Source of the DNA: SLFH01 sp050486265
Lineage (GTDB): Bacteria; Planctomycetota; Phycisphaerae; Phycisphaerales; UBA1924
Direction of reading: 5' to 3'
Length of the DNA: 64,000 nt
Assembly (NCBI GenBank): GCA_050486265.1
Contig: JBJHCY010000015.1
Location: forward strand, 1 to 64,000
The stretch's first letter is position 1; each line of letters opens with the position of its first letter. The translations under genes were made by a program, and so were the position numbers. A model generated the notes under the pieces. That model was given only the letters and a program-made list of their open reading frames with translations, was not told the DNA's origin and did no database searches. Below are positions 22,284-31,615 of this stretch, piece by piece.

Positions 22284-24875
22284 CTAGCAAGGAAAAAAAC
22301 CTTCCAGCCGCAGCGCCGCGTTGATCAGGCCGAGGTGGGTGTAGGCCTGGGGGACATTGCCGAGGGCGATGTTTTCGTGGGGGTCGTGCTCTTCGCTGAG
22401 CAGGCCGGTGGGGCCGGCCATTTTGCAGTAGGTCTGGAAGAGGTCTCGGGCTTCGTCTTCGCGGCCCGAGGCGGCGCAGGCCTCGATGAGCCACGCGGTG
22501 CAGAGGTTGAACGCGCCCTCTTCGCCGGGCAGGCCGTCGTCGTAGAGGTAGCGGTAGAGGGCGCCGTTGACGCGGAGTTCGTTCTCGACGGCTTTGATCG
22601 TGCTGGCGAACCTGGGGTCTTTGGGGTCGATCATGCCGCAGAGACCGATGGTGAGGACGGCGGCGTCCATCTCGTCGCCTGCGTAGACGGCGGTGTAGGC
22701 CTGTTTGTCTTTGCACCATCCTTTTTCGAGGATCTTTTCGCGGATTTTGTCTGCGGTTTTGCGGAAGTCTTCGCGTTCTTCGCCGAGGAGTTGTTCGCTG
22801 ATTTTGGCGGCGCGGTCGAGGGTGACCCAGCACATGGCCTTGGAGTGGACATGGTGCTGGACGGGGCGGCGGGGCTCCCAGATGCCGTGGTCGGGCTCGG
22901 TCCAGCGGTGGGTGACGGCGTTGGCCATCGCCTCGACGAGGCGCCAGTGCTCTGAGGAGAGCGGCGCGCCGGCGATCATGAGTTCATAAACAAGGTCGGC
23001 GACGGGGCCGAAGACATCGAGCTGCACCTGCTTGGCCGCGGCGTTGCCGACGCGGACGGGGCGAGACATGGCGTAGCCGATCATCTCGGAGATCTCGGCC
23101 TCGACGCCGAGGTCGCTGCCGTTGACGGTGTAGATCGGGGCGAGGTGCTCGGCCGAGCCGAGGCGGTCGATGACGCCGAGGAGCCAGTCGAGCAGGCGGA
23201 GGCCCTCGGAGGAGGAGCCGAGTCGGCAGAGGGCCGAGGCGGTCATGGCGGCGTCGCGGGGCCAGCAGTATCGGTAGTCCCAGTTGCGGACGCCGCCGAT
23301 GTGCTCGGGGAGGCTGGTGGTTCCAGCGGCGGAGATTGCGCCTGTGGGCCCGTAGCAGAGGGCCTTGAGGACGAGCGCGCTGCGCTGGACGAGCTCTTCT
23401 GCGACGGCGCAGGGGCGGAGCGTCGCGGCCCAGTCGCGCCAGAAGCGGTCTGTCTGCCTTCTGCGCTCGGCCTCGGTGAGGCTTGCGGGCTGGGCGCTGC
23501 CTGTGCCGTAGCGGAGGACGAGGAGGACCGAGCCTTTGGAGAGGTCGACCTCGGCGATGCCGGTGTGGTGGGGCCCGTCGTCGATGATCTTCCACTCGAC
23601 GCCGGGCGAGCGGAGGACGATGGGGTCTGCGTGGCCCCCGACGGTGAGGCCGTGCTCGCGCGGGATGAGCGTTGTCGCCGATCGGCCGAAATCGAGGCGC
23701 GGCGCGAACTCGATGACGGCCTTGCCCGAGCCGGAGATGACGCGGGTGAGGTCGGTGCGTCCGGCCCGCTGGTTCGGCCTGCCCTGCGAGCAGTCGAGGT
23801 AGTCGGTGACGGTGACGCCGGGCCAGCGCGTTTCGAGGATGAACGAGTCTTCGCGGTAGAACTGCTGGGGGGCGCGGCGTTCGCCGACGGGGCGGACACT
23901 GAAGTAGCCCGCGCCCGGGCCGCCGAGCAGGTCGGCGAAGACCGGAGTCGAGTCGATGCGCGGGCAGCAGAGCCAGTTGATGCGGGCCTCGGGGGTGACC
24001 AGCGCGATGGTGCGCATGTCGCTGAGCATCGCGTGGTCCTGGATCGGCACGCAGGCGGCGCTTTCGAGGAACGCGGCGCGGCGCTCGGCGACATAGGCCA
24101 GGACTCGGGCCGCGTCGCCGGTGTCGGCGATGCGGAGTTGGGCGGCGGTCTCGCCCTCGCCGACTTTGATCCCAAGGTCCGGCCCGCGGAGGGTCTTGAA
24201 GGCGTCTTCGTCGGTGATGTCGTCGCCGATGAAGAGGGCGGCGGTCGCGCCGACGCGGTGGCGGATGCGTTCCAGCGCGTCGCCCTTGTGGGTCGTGCAG
24301 ACGGTGAGCTCGACGACCATCTTGCCGTGCTTGACGATGACATCGGTGAGCGAGCCCGGGCCTTCGAGCGCGGCGTCTTTGGCCTTCTCGCCGTCGCCTT
24401 GCGAGGCGTTGCGGAAGTGCAGGGCGGCGCCCGAGGGCTTGGTTTCGACGGTCAGGCCTTCTGCGCCCGATGCGATCTCGTTGAGCTGCTCGATGACCTT
24501 CTCGCGGAGGGAGCGCTGCTCGTTGGTGAGGCGGTCGGCGTAGCCGGCGTCGAACTCGCTGCCGTGGCTGCCGACGAGGCGGACGCCCGCGGGCTGGCCG
24601 GTGAGCTTGGCGAGGTCGGCGAGCGCTCGTCCGGAGATAATGACACCGACGGTGCAGGGCAGCCCCGCGAGCACGCGCATGGCGACGACCGCTTCACGGA
24701 TCGGGAAGGCTTTCTCGGGGTCGCTGACGATCGGGGCCATGGTGCCGTCGTAGTCGCTGGCGACGAGGAGGCAGGGCGTGCGGGCGATCTCGTCGAGGCG
24801 CTCGGTCAGCTCGGGGTCGAGGCCGTTGGGAAGGGGGCTTTCGCCCGTTTCGTTGCCGGTGTTCGTGTTGCTCAC
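22284..24875 (-). CDS. Trehalose-6-phosphate phosphatase fused to GH15 glycoside hydrolase
   Basis: Protein of 863 residues with two enzymes in one chain. Residues about 30-265 are a HAD-type OtsB domain with DYDGTMAP (nucleophile Asp about 41), GSHGSE (about 103) and GDDITDEDAF (about 217). Residues about 275-860 are a GH15 (glucoamylase/trehalase) domain with GGVRNWDYRYCWPRDA (about 528-543), HGIWEPR (probable catalytic acid) and EEGAFNLCTAWLIEA (second Glu), then GNVPQAYTHLGLINAALRL. The first domain makes trehalose and the second could hydrolyse it or another alpha-glucoside. The GTG start overlaps the otsA stop (GTGA). Confidence 0.9.
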   Translation of the reverse strand: MSNTNTGNETGESPLPNGLDPELTERLDEIARTPCLLVASDYDGTMAPIVSDPEKAFPIREAVVAMRVLAGLPCTVGVIISGRALADLAKLTGQPAGVRLVGSHGSEFDAGYADRLTNEQRSLREKVIEQLNEIASGAEGLTVETKPSGAALHFRNASQGDGEKAKDAALEGPGSLTDVIVKHGKMVVELTVCTTHKGDALERIRHRVGATAALFIGDDITDEDAFKTLRGPDLGIKVGEGETAAQLRIADTGDAARVLAYVAERRAAFLESAACVPIQDHAMLSDMRTIALVTPEARINWLCCPRIDSTPVFADLLGGPGAGYFSVRPVGERRAPQQFYREDSFILETRWPGVTVTDYLDCSQGRPNQRAGRTDLTRVISGSGKAVIEFAPRLDFGRSATTLIPREHGLTVGGHADPIVLRSPGVEWKIIDDGPHHTGIAEVDLSKGSVLLVLRYGTGSAQPASLTEAERRRQTDRFWRDWAATLRPCAVAEELVQRSALVLKALCYGPTGAISAAGTTSLPEHIGGVRNWDYRYCWPRDAAMTASALCRLGSSSEGLRLLDWLLGVIDRLGSAEHLAPIYTVNGSDLGVEAEISEMIGYAMSRPVRVGNAAAKQVQLDVFGPVADLVYELMIAGAPLSSEHWRLVEAMANAVTHRWTEPDHGIWEPRRPVQHHVHSKAMCWVTLDRAAKISEQLLGEEREDFRKTADKIREKILEKGWCKDKQAYTAVYAGDEMDAAVLTIGLCGMIDPKDPRFASTIKAVENELRVNGALYRYLYDDGLPGEEGAFNLCTAWLIEACAASGREDEARDLFQTYCKMAGPTGLLSEEHDPHENIALGNVPQAYTHLGLINAALRLEGFFPC

Positions 24876-26299
24876 TGCTTGAGGGCTCCGAGGAAGCTGT
24901 TCGCCCAGTCGTAGACATCGTGGGCTCTGAGATATCTCCGCATCGCGGTCATGCGTCGTTTCTGTTCGGCGTGGCTCATGCGCAGTGCCGTTTCGATCGA
25001 GTGGGCGACGCCGTCGATGTCGAATGGGTTGACGGTGACGGCCTGCCTGAGCTCGTCGGCGGCGCCGGCGAACTCGCTGAGCACGAGCACGCCGTCGTTC
25101 TTGAGGCGGCAGGCCGGGTACTCCTTGGCGACGAGGTTCATCCCGTCGCGCAGGGGCGTGACCAGCATCACCTCGGCGAGTGTGTAGTACGCCAGGAGCT
25201 CTTCGTGGGCGAGGTTGCGGCGCAGGTAGTGGATCGCGACGCGCCCGGTCTCGGAGTGCTGGCCGTTGATGCGTCCGACGAGCTCCTCGATGCGGCTGCG
25301 CATCTGGACATACTCATCGACATTCTCTCTGCTGGGCACCGCGACCTGGATGAAGACGATATCTTCGGCGGTGAACTTGCCGCGCCGCAGCACATCCTCC
25401 ATCGCGCGCAGGCGGACATCGATGCCCTTGGTGTAGTCGAGGCGGTCGACGCCGAGGAGGATCCGTCGTTCGGGCCCGAGCTTCTGGCGGAGCTGCTCGG
25501 CCTTGACGAGCACATCGGCCGAGGTCGCCAGGCCCTCGAACTTCTTGAAATCGATCGAGATCGGGAAGTTGCTCACGCGGCAAACACGGTCGCCGAAGTG
25601 CAGCTCGGTGTCCTTGCCCGTGGCGCTCGTAAAGCGTCTCGCGGTGCGCGCGAAGTTCTGGCCGGAAAGGCGCGTCTGGAAGCCGAGCAGGTCGGCGCCG
25701 AGCATGCCTTCGAGGATCTCCTTGCGCCTGGGGATTCTGGCGAAGAGCTCTTCGGAGCAGAACGGGATGTGCAGGAAAAAACCGATCTTCGCGTCGGGGC
25801 AGCGCTCGCGCAGCATGCCCGGCACGAGCTGGAGCTGGTAGTCGTGCACCCAGACGGTGTCGCCGGGCCTGTAGACCGCCGCGGCGGCCTCGGCGAAGCG
25901 ACGGTTCACCTTCTCGTAGGCCGCCCACCAGCTGCGCCGGAAGACGGGCACGCGGATCGCGTCGTGGTAGAGCGGCCAGAGCGTGGCGTTGGAGAAGCCC
26001 TCGTAGAAACTTTCCAGCTCGGCCTTCGAGAGGGCGACGGGCTTGAGGGCGATGCGGTCGCTCTTGAAAGGTTTCGGGGCGGCGCCGGTCGAACCCGACC
26101 AGCCGACCCACGCCCCGCCGGTGTCCTGCAGGATCGGTTCGAGGGCGGTGACCAGCCCGCCGGGGCTCATTTTCCAGACGGACTTGCCCCCCTGGCGCAC
26201 GCGGTGCACCGGCAGGCGGTTGGCGACGACGATCAGGCGTCCGGACTGCGGACGCGTCTTCCGCGTCGTCTTTGCGTCGGCGGTTTTCTTCTTGGCCAT
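24872..26299 (-). CDS. otsA: Alpha,alpha-trehalose-phosphate synthase (GT20)
   Basis: Protein of 475 residues. It transfers glucose from a nucleotide sugar to glucose-6-phosphate. VVANRLPVHR, SPGGLVTALEP, WVHDYQLQLVPGML (about 149-162), LHIPFCSEELF, GVDRLDYTKGI (about 283-293) and LRDGMNLVAKEY (about 388-399) are the GT20 signatures. A Lys/Thr-rich tail (about 2-20) precedes the core. The ATG at 26299 has AAGGGGG upstream; a TTG two codons earlier is less likely. First gene of the trehalose operon. Confidence 0.93.
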   Translation of the reverse strand: MAKKKTADAKTTRKTRPQSGRLIVVANRLPVHRVRQGGKSVWKMSPGGLVTALEPILQDTGGAWVGWSGSTGAAPKPFKSDRIALKPVALSKAELESFYEGFSNATLWPLYHDAIRVPVFRRSWWAAYEKVNRRFAEAAAAVYRPGDTVWVHDYQLQLVPGMLRERCPDAKIGFFLHIPFCSEELFARIPRRKEILEGMLGADLLGFQTRLSGQNFARTARRFTSATGKDTELHFGDRVCRVSNFPISIDFKKFEGLATSADVLVKAEQLRQKLGPERRILLGVDRLDYTKGIDVRLRAMEDVLRRGKFTAEDIVFIQVAVPSRENVDEYVQMRSRIEELVGRINGQHSETGRVAIHYLRRNLAHEELLAYYTLAEVMLVTPLRDGMNLVAKEYPACRLKNDGVLVLSEFAGAADELRQAVTVNPFDIDGVAHSIETALRMSHAEQKRRMTAMRRYLRAHDVYDWANSFLGALKQ

Positions 26300-26406
26300 C
26301 GGCAAAGACCCCCTTGGGATCGAGTAGGGCCGGGTCTCGCTTCATGGCACCATAGCCGCCGGAAATGGATCCCGCCCCCCGGAACACCCGCCTATATACC
26401 AGAGTC

Positions 26407-27462
26407 ATGGGCGCCGCCCCGCTTGTCGAGGTGACCGACTGCGGCCTGTTCTGCCGGGCCGCGGGTTGCTATATCGACCCGTGGAAGCCGGTCGAGCGGG
26501 CGATCGTGACGCACGCGCACGCCGACCACGCGACGCCGGGCTGCAAGAGCTACCTCGCCTCGCCCACGGGCAAGATCGTGCTCGCCAGGCGGGTGCACGC
26601 GGGGGCGTCGATCGACCCGATCGGTTTCGGCGAGACGATCGAGATGGGCGACGCCCGGATCACGCTCTTCCCCGCCGGGCACATCCTCGGCTCGGCGCAG
26701 GTGCGGATCGAGCACGCCAAGACCGGCGAGACCTGGGTGGTCACCGGCGATTACAAGACCAGGCCCGACCCGACCTGCGAGGCGTTCGAGCCGGTCCGCT
26801 GCCACACGCTGCTGACCGAGAGCACCTTCGGCCTGCCGATCTACCGATGGGACCCCGACGAACTGGTCAAGGCGCAGATCAACGCGTGGTGGCGGGAGAA
26901 CACCCGCGACGGGCGCACGAGCGTGGTCTTCGCGTACGCGCTGGGCAAGGCGCAGCGCGTGCTCGGGGCGCTGGAGCCCTCGATCGGGCCGATCGGCGTG
27001 CACGGCGCGGTGCTCGGGCTCAACGAGGCGTACGCCGAGGCGGGGATCGGCCTGCCCGTGACCGTCCACGCGAACAAGGAGACGGCCGGCGAGCTGAAGG
27101 GGCGCGGGCTGATCGTGGCGCCGCCGTCGGCCGCGGGGACGCCATGGCTGCGCAGGTTCGCCGGGCCGGGCGGGCTCTCGACGGCGATGGTGAGCGGTTG
27201 GATGCGTGTGCGCGGCAGACGGCGTTGGAGGCCGGTCGACCGCGGGTTCGTGCTCTCGGACCACGCCGACTGGCCGGGCCTGCTCGACACAGTGCGCGAG
27301 AGCGGGGCGGAGCGTGTGGGCGTCACGCACGGTTCGAGCCGCCAGCTTGCGCGGTATCTGGCCGAGCAGGGGCTCGACAGCTTCGTCGTGCCGACACGCT
27401 ACGAGGGCGAGCTCGGAACCGAGCGCGACGACGGGCCCGAGACCGAAGAGGCTTCGGGATGA
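26407..27462 (+). CDS. Ligase-associated DNA damage response exonuclease (metallo-beta-lactamase/beta-CASP type)
   Basis: Protein of 351 residues. The N-terminal VTDCGLFCRAAGCYIDPWKPV is the family entry, followed by the metal motif THAHADH (about 35-41), FPAGHILGSAQ (about 98-108) and TGDYKT. The C-terminal beta-CASP-like part ends with LSDHADWPGL. It probably trims DNA ends before ligation. The ATG at 26407 was chosen over 26365 because only a few residues normally precede the conserved start; no good ribosome site is seen for either, and TATATA at 26393-26398 resembles a -10. ATGA overlap with the ligase gene. Confidence 0.88.
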   Translation: MGAAPLVEVTDCGLFCRAAGCYIDPWKPVERAIVTHAHADHATPGCKSYLASPTGKIVLARRVHAGASIDPIGFGETIEMGDARITLFPAGHILGSAQVRIEHAKTGETWVVTGDYKTRPDPTCEAFEPVRCHTLLTESTFGLPIYRWDPDELVKAQINAWWRENTRDGRTSVVFAYALGKAQRVLGALEPSIGPIGVHGAVLGLNEAYAEAGIGLPVTVHANKETAGELKGRGLIVAPPSAAGTPWLRRFAGPGGLSTAMVSGWMRVRGRRRWRPVDRGFVLSDHADWPGLLDTVRESGAERVGVTHGSSRQLARYLAEQGLDSFVVPTRYEGELGTERDDGPETEEASG

Positions 27463-29129
27463 GGCGATTCACCGACCTCTACACGGCCCTCGACGCGACG
27501 ACCCGCACCGGCGAAAAGGAACGCCTGCTGATCGAGTACTTCTCGAATGCGCCGCCCGAAGACGCGTCGATCGTGCTGGCGATCCTCACGGGCAACCGGC
27601 CGAGGCGGGCGGTGCAGTCGCCTGTGTTGCGCCGTGCGGTGTCGGAGGTTTCGGGTGTGCCGGCGTGGCTGGTTTCTGAGTGCCACGAGCAGGTGGGCGA
27701 TTTCTCCGAGACGATCTCGCTGCTCCTGCCCGACGATCGCCCGCAGGGGACAGACGAGCCGCTGCACCGGTTCGTGCGCGAGCGGATCGAGGCGATGGCG
27801 GGGCTGGACGAGTCGAGCCAGATCCGGATGCTGCGCGAGACATGGTCGGGCCTGAGCCGCGAGCAGAAGCTGGTCTTTCACAAGCTCATCGGCGGGAGCT
27901 TCCGCGTCGGCGTGCAGAAGAAGCTGGTGGTGCGCGCGCTCGCGGCGGTCGCGGGGGTCGAGCTCGCGGCGATGGACCACCGGCTCGCCGGGGGCTTTTC
28001 GCCCGGCGCCGAGGCGTACCTGGCGCTGCTTCGCGCCGAAGACAAGGCCGACGACGCGGCGCGACCCTACCCGTTCTTTCTGGCGCACCAGCTCGATGCT
28101 TCAGAGGACGGCTTGGACGATGCGCTGGGCGACCCAGAGGACTGGATCGCCGAGTACAAGTGGGACGGCGTGCGCGCGCAGCTCATCCGGCGCGCGGGCC
28201 GGACCCTCCTCTGGTCGCGGGGCGAGGCGATCATCGGCGAGCAGTTCCCCGAACTCGTCGCGATCGGGCGTTCGCTCGGCGACGGCACGGTGCTCGACGG
28301 GGAGGTGCTGATCTGGCGGGACGGCTCCCCGCGGCCCTTCGCCGAGCTCCAGCAACGCCTGAACCGCAAGGTCGCGCCCGTCGTGCAGCCCGGGCTGTTC
28401 GATCGCGATGAAGCCGTGCTCGTCGCGTTCGACCTGATCGAAGACGGCGGCGAAGACCTGCGTTCGCTCCCGCTGCAAGAGCGACGGGCGAGGCTGGCCC
28501 GCGTGGTCGAGCGTTCGGGCGATCCGGCGCTGAAGATCTCTGGGCGTGTCGAGGGCGAGACATGGAACGACCTCGCGAAGGTCCGCGCCGAGGCACGATC
28601 GCGCGGCGCCGAAGGGCTGATGCTCAAGCACCGGCTCTCGCGTTACGGCGTCGGCCGACGCAAAAACCCCGACCCCGCCGACCCGGGCTGGTGGAAATGG
28701 AAGCTCGATCCGTACAGCGTCGATTGCGTCTTGATCTACGCGCAGGCGGGCAGCGGACGCCGGAGCGGGCTGTTCACCGATTACACCTTCGGCGTCTGGA
28801 GCAGCGGCCCGGATGAAGATGAGGGCGGGCGCGAGCTCGTGCCCTTCGCCAAGGCGTACTCGGGTCTGACGCAGGAGGAGATCGAGAAGGTCGACCGCTT
28901 CGTGCGCAACAACACGATCGGGCGCATGGGTCCGGTGCGCAGGGTCAGGCCCGAACTGGTCTTCGAGCTCGGTTTCGAGGGAATCGGTCGGAGCGATCGG
29001 CACCGGTCCGGGATCGCCGTGCGCTTCCCGCGGATGCTGCGCTGGCGGACAGGCAAGCCGCCCGAAGAGGCCGACACGATGGCGGCCCTTGAGGCCCTGC
29101 TTGCGGCGCAGGAAGGGGGCGGGGCGTGA
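27459..29129 (+). CDS. ATP-dependent DNA ligase (Lhr-associated)
   Basis: Protein of 556 residues: an N-terminal alpha-helical DNA-binding domain (about 1-200), an adenylation domain with the nucleotidyl Lys in EYKWDGVRAQ (Lys about 234), ILDGEVL-like VLDGEVLIW, GAEGLMLKH and WWKWKLDP, and a C-terminal OB fold. It is larger than the LigD ligase domain and typical of the ligase-associated repair group. It seals nicks using ATP, in addition to the essential NAD-dependent ligase presumed elsewhere. ATG and GTG 4-nt overlaps join it to both neighbours. Confidence 0.92.
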   Translation: MRRFTDLYTALDATTRTGEKERLLIEYFSNAPPEDASIVLAILTGNRPRRAVQSPVLRRAVSEVSGVPAWLVSECHEQVGDFSETISLLLPDDRPQGTDEPLHRFVRERIEAMAGLDESSQIRMLRETWSGLSREQKLVFHKLIGGSFRVGVQKKLVVRALAAVAGVELAAMDHRLAGGFSPGAEAYLALLRAEDKADDAARPYPFFLAHQLDASEDGLDDALGDPEDWIAEYKWDGVRAQLIRRAGRTLLWSRGEAIIGEQFPELVAIGRSLGDGTVLDGEVLIWRDGSPRPFAELQQRLNRKVAPVVQPGLFDRDEAVLVAFDLIEDGGEDLRSLPLQERRARLARVVERSGDPALKISGRVEGETWNDLAKVRAEARSRGAEGLMLKHRLSRYGVGRRKNPDPADPGWWKWKLDPYSVDCVLIYAQAGSGRRSGLFTDYTFGVWSSGPDEDEGGRELVPFAKAYSGLTQEEIEKVDRFVRNNTIGRMGPVRRVRPELVFELGFEGIGRSDRHRSGIAVRFPRMLRWRTGKPPEEADTMAALEALLAAQEGGGA

Positions 29130-31612
29130 ACGCGGGGCTTGCTGCTGTCGAACGCTGGTTTTCCGATCGCGGCTGGACGCCTTTCCCGTTTCAGCGCGAG
29201 GCGTGGGCGGGGTACGCGAGCGGGCGCAGCGGCGTGGTGCACGCGCCGACCGGGACCGGCAAGACGCTGAGCGTCTGGCTCGGGCCGGTGATCGAGTGGC
29301 TGGATGAACGGGGCGGGGAAGTCGCCGACGAACCGCCGCCGATCCGGGTGCTGTGGATCACGCCGATGCGCGCGCTCGCGGGCGATACCTGCGCATCGCT
29401 CTTGGCGCCTGTCTCGGAACTCGGGCTCGGCTGGAGCGTCGAGGCAAGGACGGGCGACACTTCGGGCACGGTCAAATCGCGCCAGAAGTCGAAGCTGCCG
29501 ACGGCGCTGGTGACGACGCCCGAGAGCCTGTCGATCCTGCTTTCCTACGCGGACTCGAGATCGCTGTTCAGAACGCTGCGCTGCGTCGTGGTCGATGAGT
29601 GGCACGAGCTGTTGAGCACCAAGCGCGGCGTGCAGGCCGAACTCGGGCTGGCCAGACTCCGGGCGTGGCTGCCGAACCTGCGGACATGGGGGCTCAGCGC
29701 GACTTTGGGCAACACGCAGGAGGCGGCGCGGGCGCTGGTCGGGCCTCGGGCGCATGAGCCGCTGCTGGTCAGGGGCGTCGAGCCCAAGCCGGTCGAGATC
29801 CGGACGCTCTTGCCCCAAAGCCTGGAGCGGTTTCCGTGGGCGGGGCATGTCGGCACGCGACTGGTCGAGCAGGTGATCGCCGAGATCGAGGGCGCGCGCA
29901 CGACGCTGATGTTCACCAACACCCGCTCGCAGGCGGAGATCTGGTTCCGCCGGCTGATGGACCTGCGCCGAGACTGGATCGGGCGCGTGGGGATCCACCA
30001 CGGCTCGCTCGACAAGAAGCAGCGGAAGACCGTCGAGGACGCGCTGCGTTCGGGCGAGTCGCCGCTGGGGCCGTTCAAGTGCGTGGTCTGCACGAGCAGC
30101 CTTGATCTCGGGGTGGACTTCCGGCCCGTCGACCGGGTGATCCAGGTCGGCAGCCCGAAGGGGATCGCGCGGCTGGTGCAGCGGGCGGGGCGGAGCGGGC
30201 ACTCGCCGGGGCTGACGAGCGTGATCGTCGGCGTGCCGACCAACGCGATGGAGCTTGTCGAGTTTTCGGCCGCACGGACGGCCTTGGAGGCGGGCGAGAT
30301 CGAGAGCCGCAGGCCCCTGGAAAAGCCGCTGGATCTGCTCGTGCAGCACATGGTGACCGTCGCGTCGGGCGGCGGGTTCGAAGCGGGCACACTGCTCGAC
30401 GAGCTGCGCAGCACATGGGCCTACCGCGATCTCTCCGACGAGGAGTGGGCGTGGGCGATGAGCTTCGTCGAGCACGGCGGGCCGGCCCTCACGGCGTACG
30501 ACAAGTACAGAAGGATCGCGCGCGAGGCGGGCGCGAACAACCGCGAGCGCTGCGTCGTCGCCTCGCCGCAGATCGCTCGGTTGCACCGCATGGGCATCGG
30601 CACGATCACCTCCGATCAGGCGGTGCAGGTGAAGTACGCCTCGGGCAAGGTGCTCGGGCAGATCGAAGAGAGCTTCGTCACGCGGCTCATGCCCGGCGAC
30701 CGGTTCGTCTTTGCGGGCAGGGTGCTCGAACTCGTCCGCCTGCGCCAGATGACGGCGATCGTGACGCCCGCGAAGTCGAAGAGGGGCGCGGTGCCTCGAT
30801 GGAACGGCGGGCGCATGCCATTGAGCACGCAGCTCGCCCGGGGCGTGCTGGACCGCCTCGCCGAGGCCCGCGAGGGCGTGTACGCCGACGCCGAGATGCG
30901 GACGGCGATGCCGCTGCTTGAGCTGCAAAAAGCCGTGTCAAAGCTGCCCGCGCCCGGCGAGCTGTTGATCGAGCGGGTCAGGACGCGGGTCGGCTGGCAT
31001 GTGTTTCTCTATCCGTTCGCGGGTCGGCTGGCGCACGAGGGGCTTGCGCCGGTGCTGGCGTGGCGGCTGGTCCGGCGGTCGCCCCTGACCGTCAGCGCAA
31101 CAAGCAACGACTACGGGCTGGAGATCCTGACCGAAACGCCGCTGGAGCTCGACGGGGCGCTGTGGCGCGAGCTGCTCTCGCCCGACGGATTGGTGCAGGA
31201 CCTGCTCGACGCGCTGAACGCGACGGAGATGGCGCGCCGCCAGTTCCGCGAGATCGCCCGCGTCGCCGGCCTGACGCAGACGGGTTATCCGGGCCAGCGG
31301 ACGCCGGCCCGCCACCTGCAGGCGTCGAGCGACATGTTCTTCGAGGTCTTCGAGCAGTTCGACCCCGAGAACCGCCTGCTGGGCCAGGCCCGGCGCGAGG
31401 TGCTGGAGGGGCAGCTCGAGATCGAGCGGCTGCAGGCTGCGCTCGACACGGTCGCCTCGTGCGCGATGGTCTTCGTCGAGCCGCCCTCGCTGACGCCGAT
31501 GAGTTTCCCGCTCTACGCCGAGCGCCTGCGTTCGACGCAGGCGTCGAGCGAAGCGTGGGAGGACCGCGTCAAGAAGATGGCGGTGGAGCTCGACCAGCGG
31601 GCGGCGCGGTGA
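29126..31612 (+). CDS. Ligase-associated DNA damage response DEXH-box helicase (Lhr-core-like)
   Basis: Protein of 828 residues. Superfamily 2 helicase: Q-motif FPFQREAW, Walker A PTGTGKT (about 40-46), DEWH box VVVDEWHELLSTKRG (about 154-168), SATLGN, GVDFRPVDRVIQVGSP and the QRAGRSGH motif VI. A long C-terminal region (about 430-820) matches the Lhr-core winged-helix and beta-barrel part. It lacks the extra C-terminal half of full-length Lhr. It would translocate on single-stranded DNA 3' to 5'. GTG start within the ligase stop. Confidence 0.92.
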   Translation: MNAGLAAVERWFSDRGWTPFPFQREAWAGYASGRSGVVHAPTGTGKTLSVWLGPVIEWLDERGGEVADEPPPIRVLWITPMRALAGDTCASLLAPVSELGLGWSVEARTGDTSGTVKSRQKSKLPTALVTTPESLSILLSYADSRSLFRTLRCVVVDEWHELLSTKRGVQAELGLARLRAWLPNLRTWGLSATLGNTQEAARALVGPRAHEPLLVRGVEPKPVEIRTLLPQSLERFPWAGHVGTRLVEQVIAEIEGARTTLMFTNTRSQAEIWFRRLMDLRRDWIGRVGIHHGSLDKKQRKTVEDALRSGESPLGPFKCVVCTSSLDLGVDFRPVDRVIQVGSPKGIARLVQRAGRSGHSPGLTSVIVGVPTNAMELVEFSAARTALEAGEIESRRPLEKPLDLLVQHMVTVASGGGFEAGTLLDELRSTWAYRDLSDEEWAWAMSFVEHGGPALTAYDKYRRIAREAGANNRERCVVASPQIARLHRMGIGTITSDQAVQVKYASGKVLGQIEESFVTRLMPGDRFVFAGRVLELVRLRQMTAIVTPAKSKRGAVPRWNGGRMPLSTQLARGVLDRLAEAREGVYADAEMRTAMPLLELQKAVSKLPAPGELLIERVRTRVGWHVFLYPFAGRLAHEGLAPVLAWRLVRRSPLTVSATSNDYGLEILTETPLELDGALWRELLSPDGLVQDLLDALNATEMARRQFREIARVAGLTQTGYPGQRTPARHLQASSDMFFEVFEQFDPENRLLGQARREVLEGQLEIERLQAALDTVASCAMVFVEPPSLTPMSFPLYAERLRSTQASSEAWEDRVKKMAVELDQRAAR

Positions 31613-31615
31613 GCT

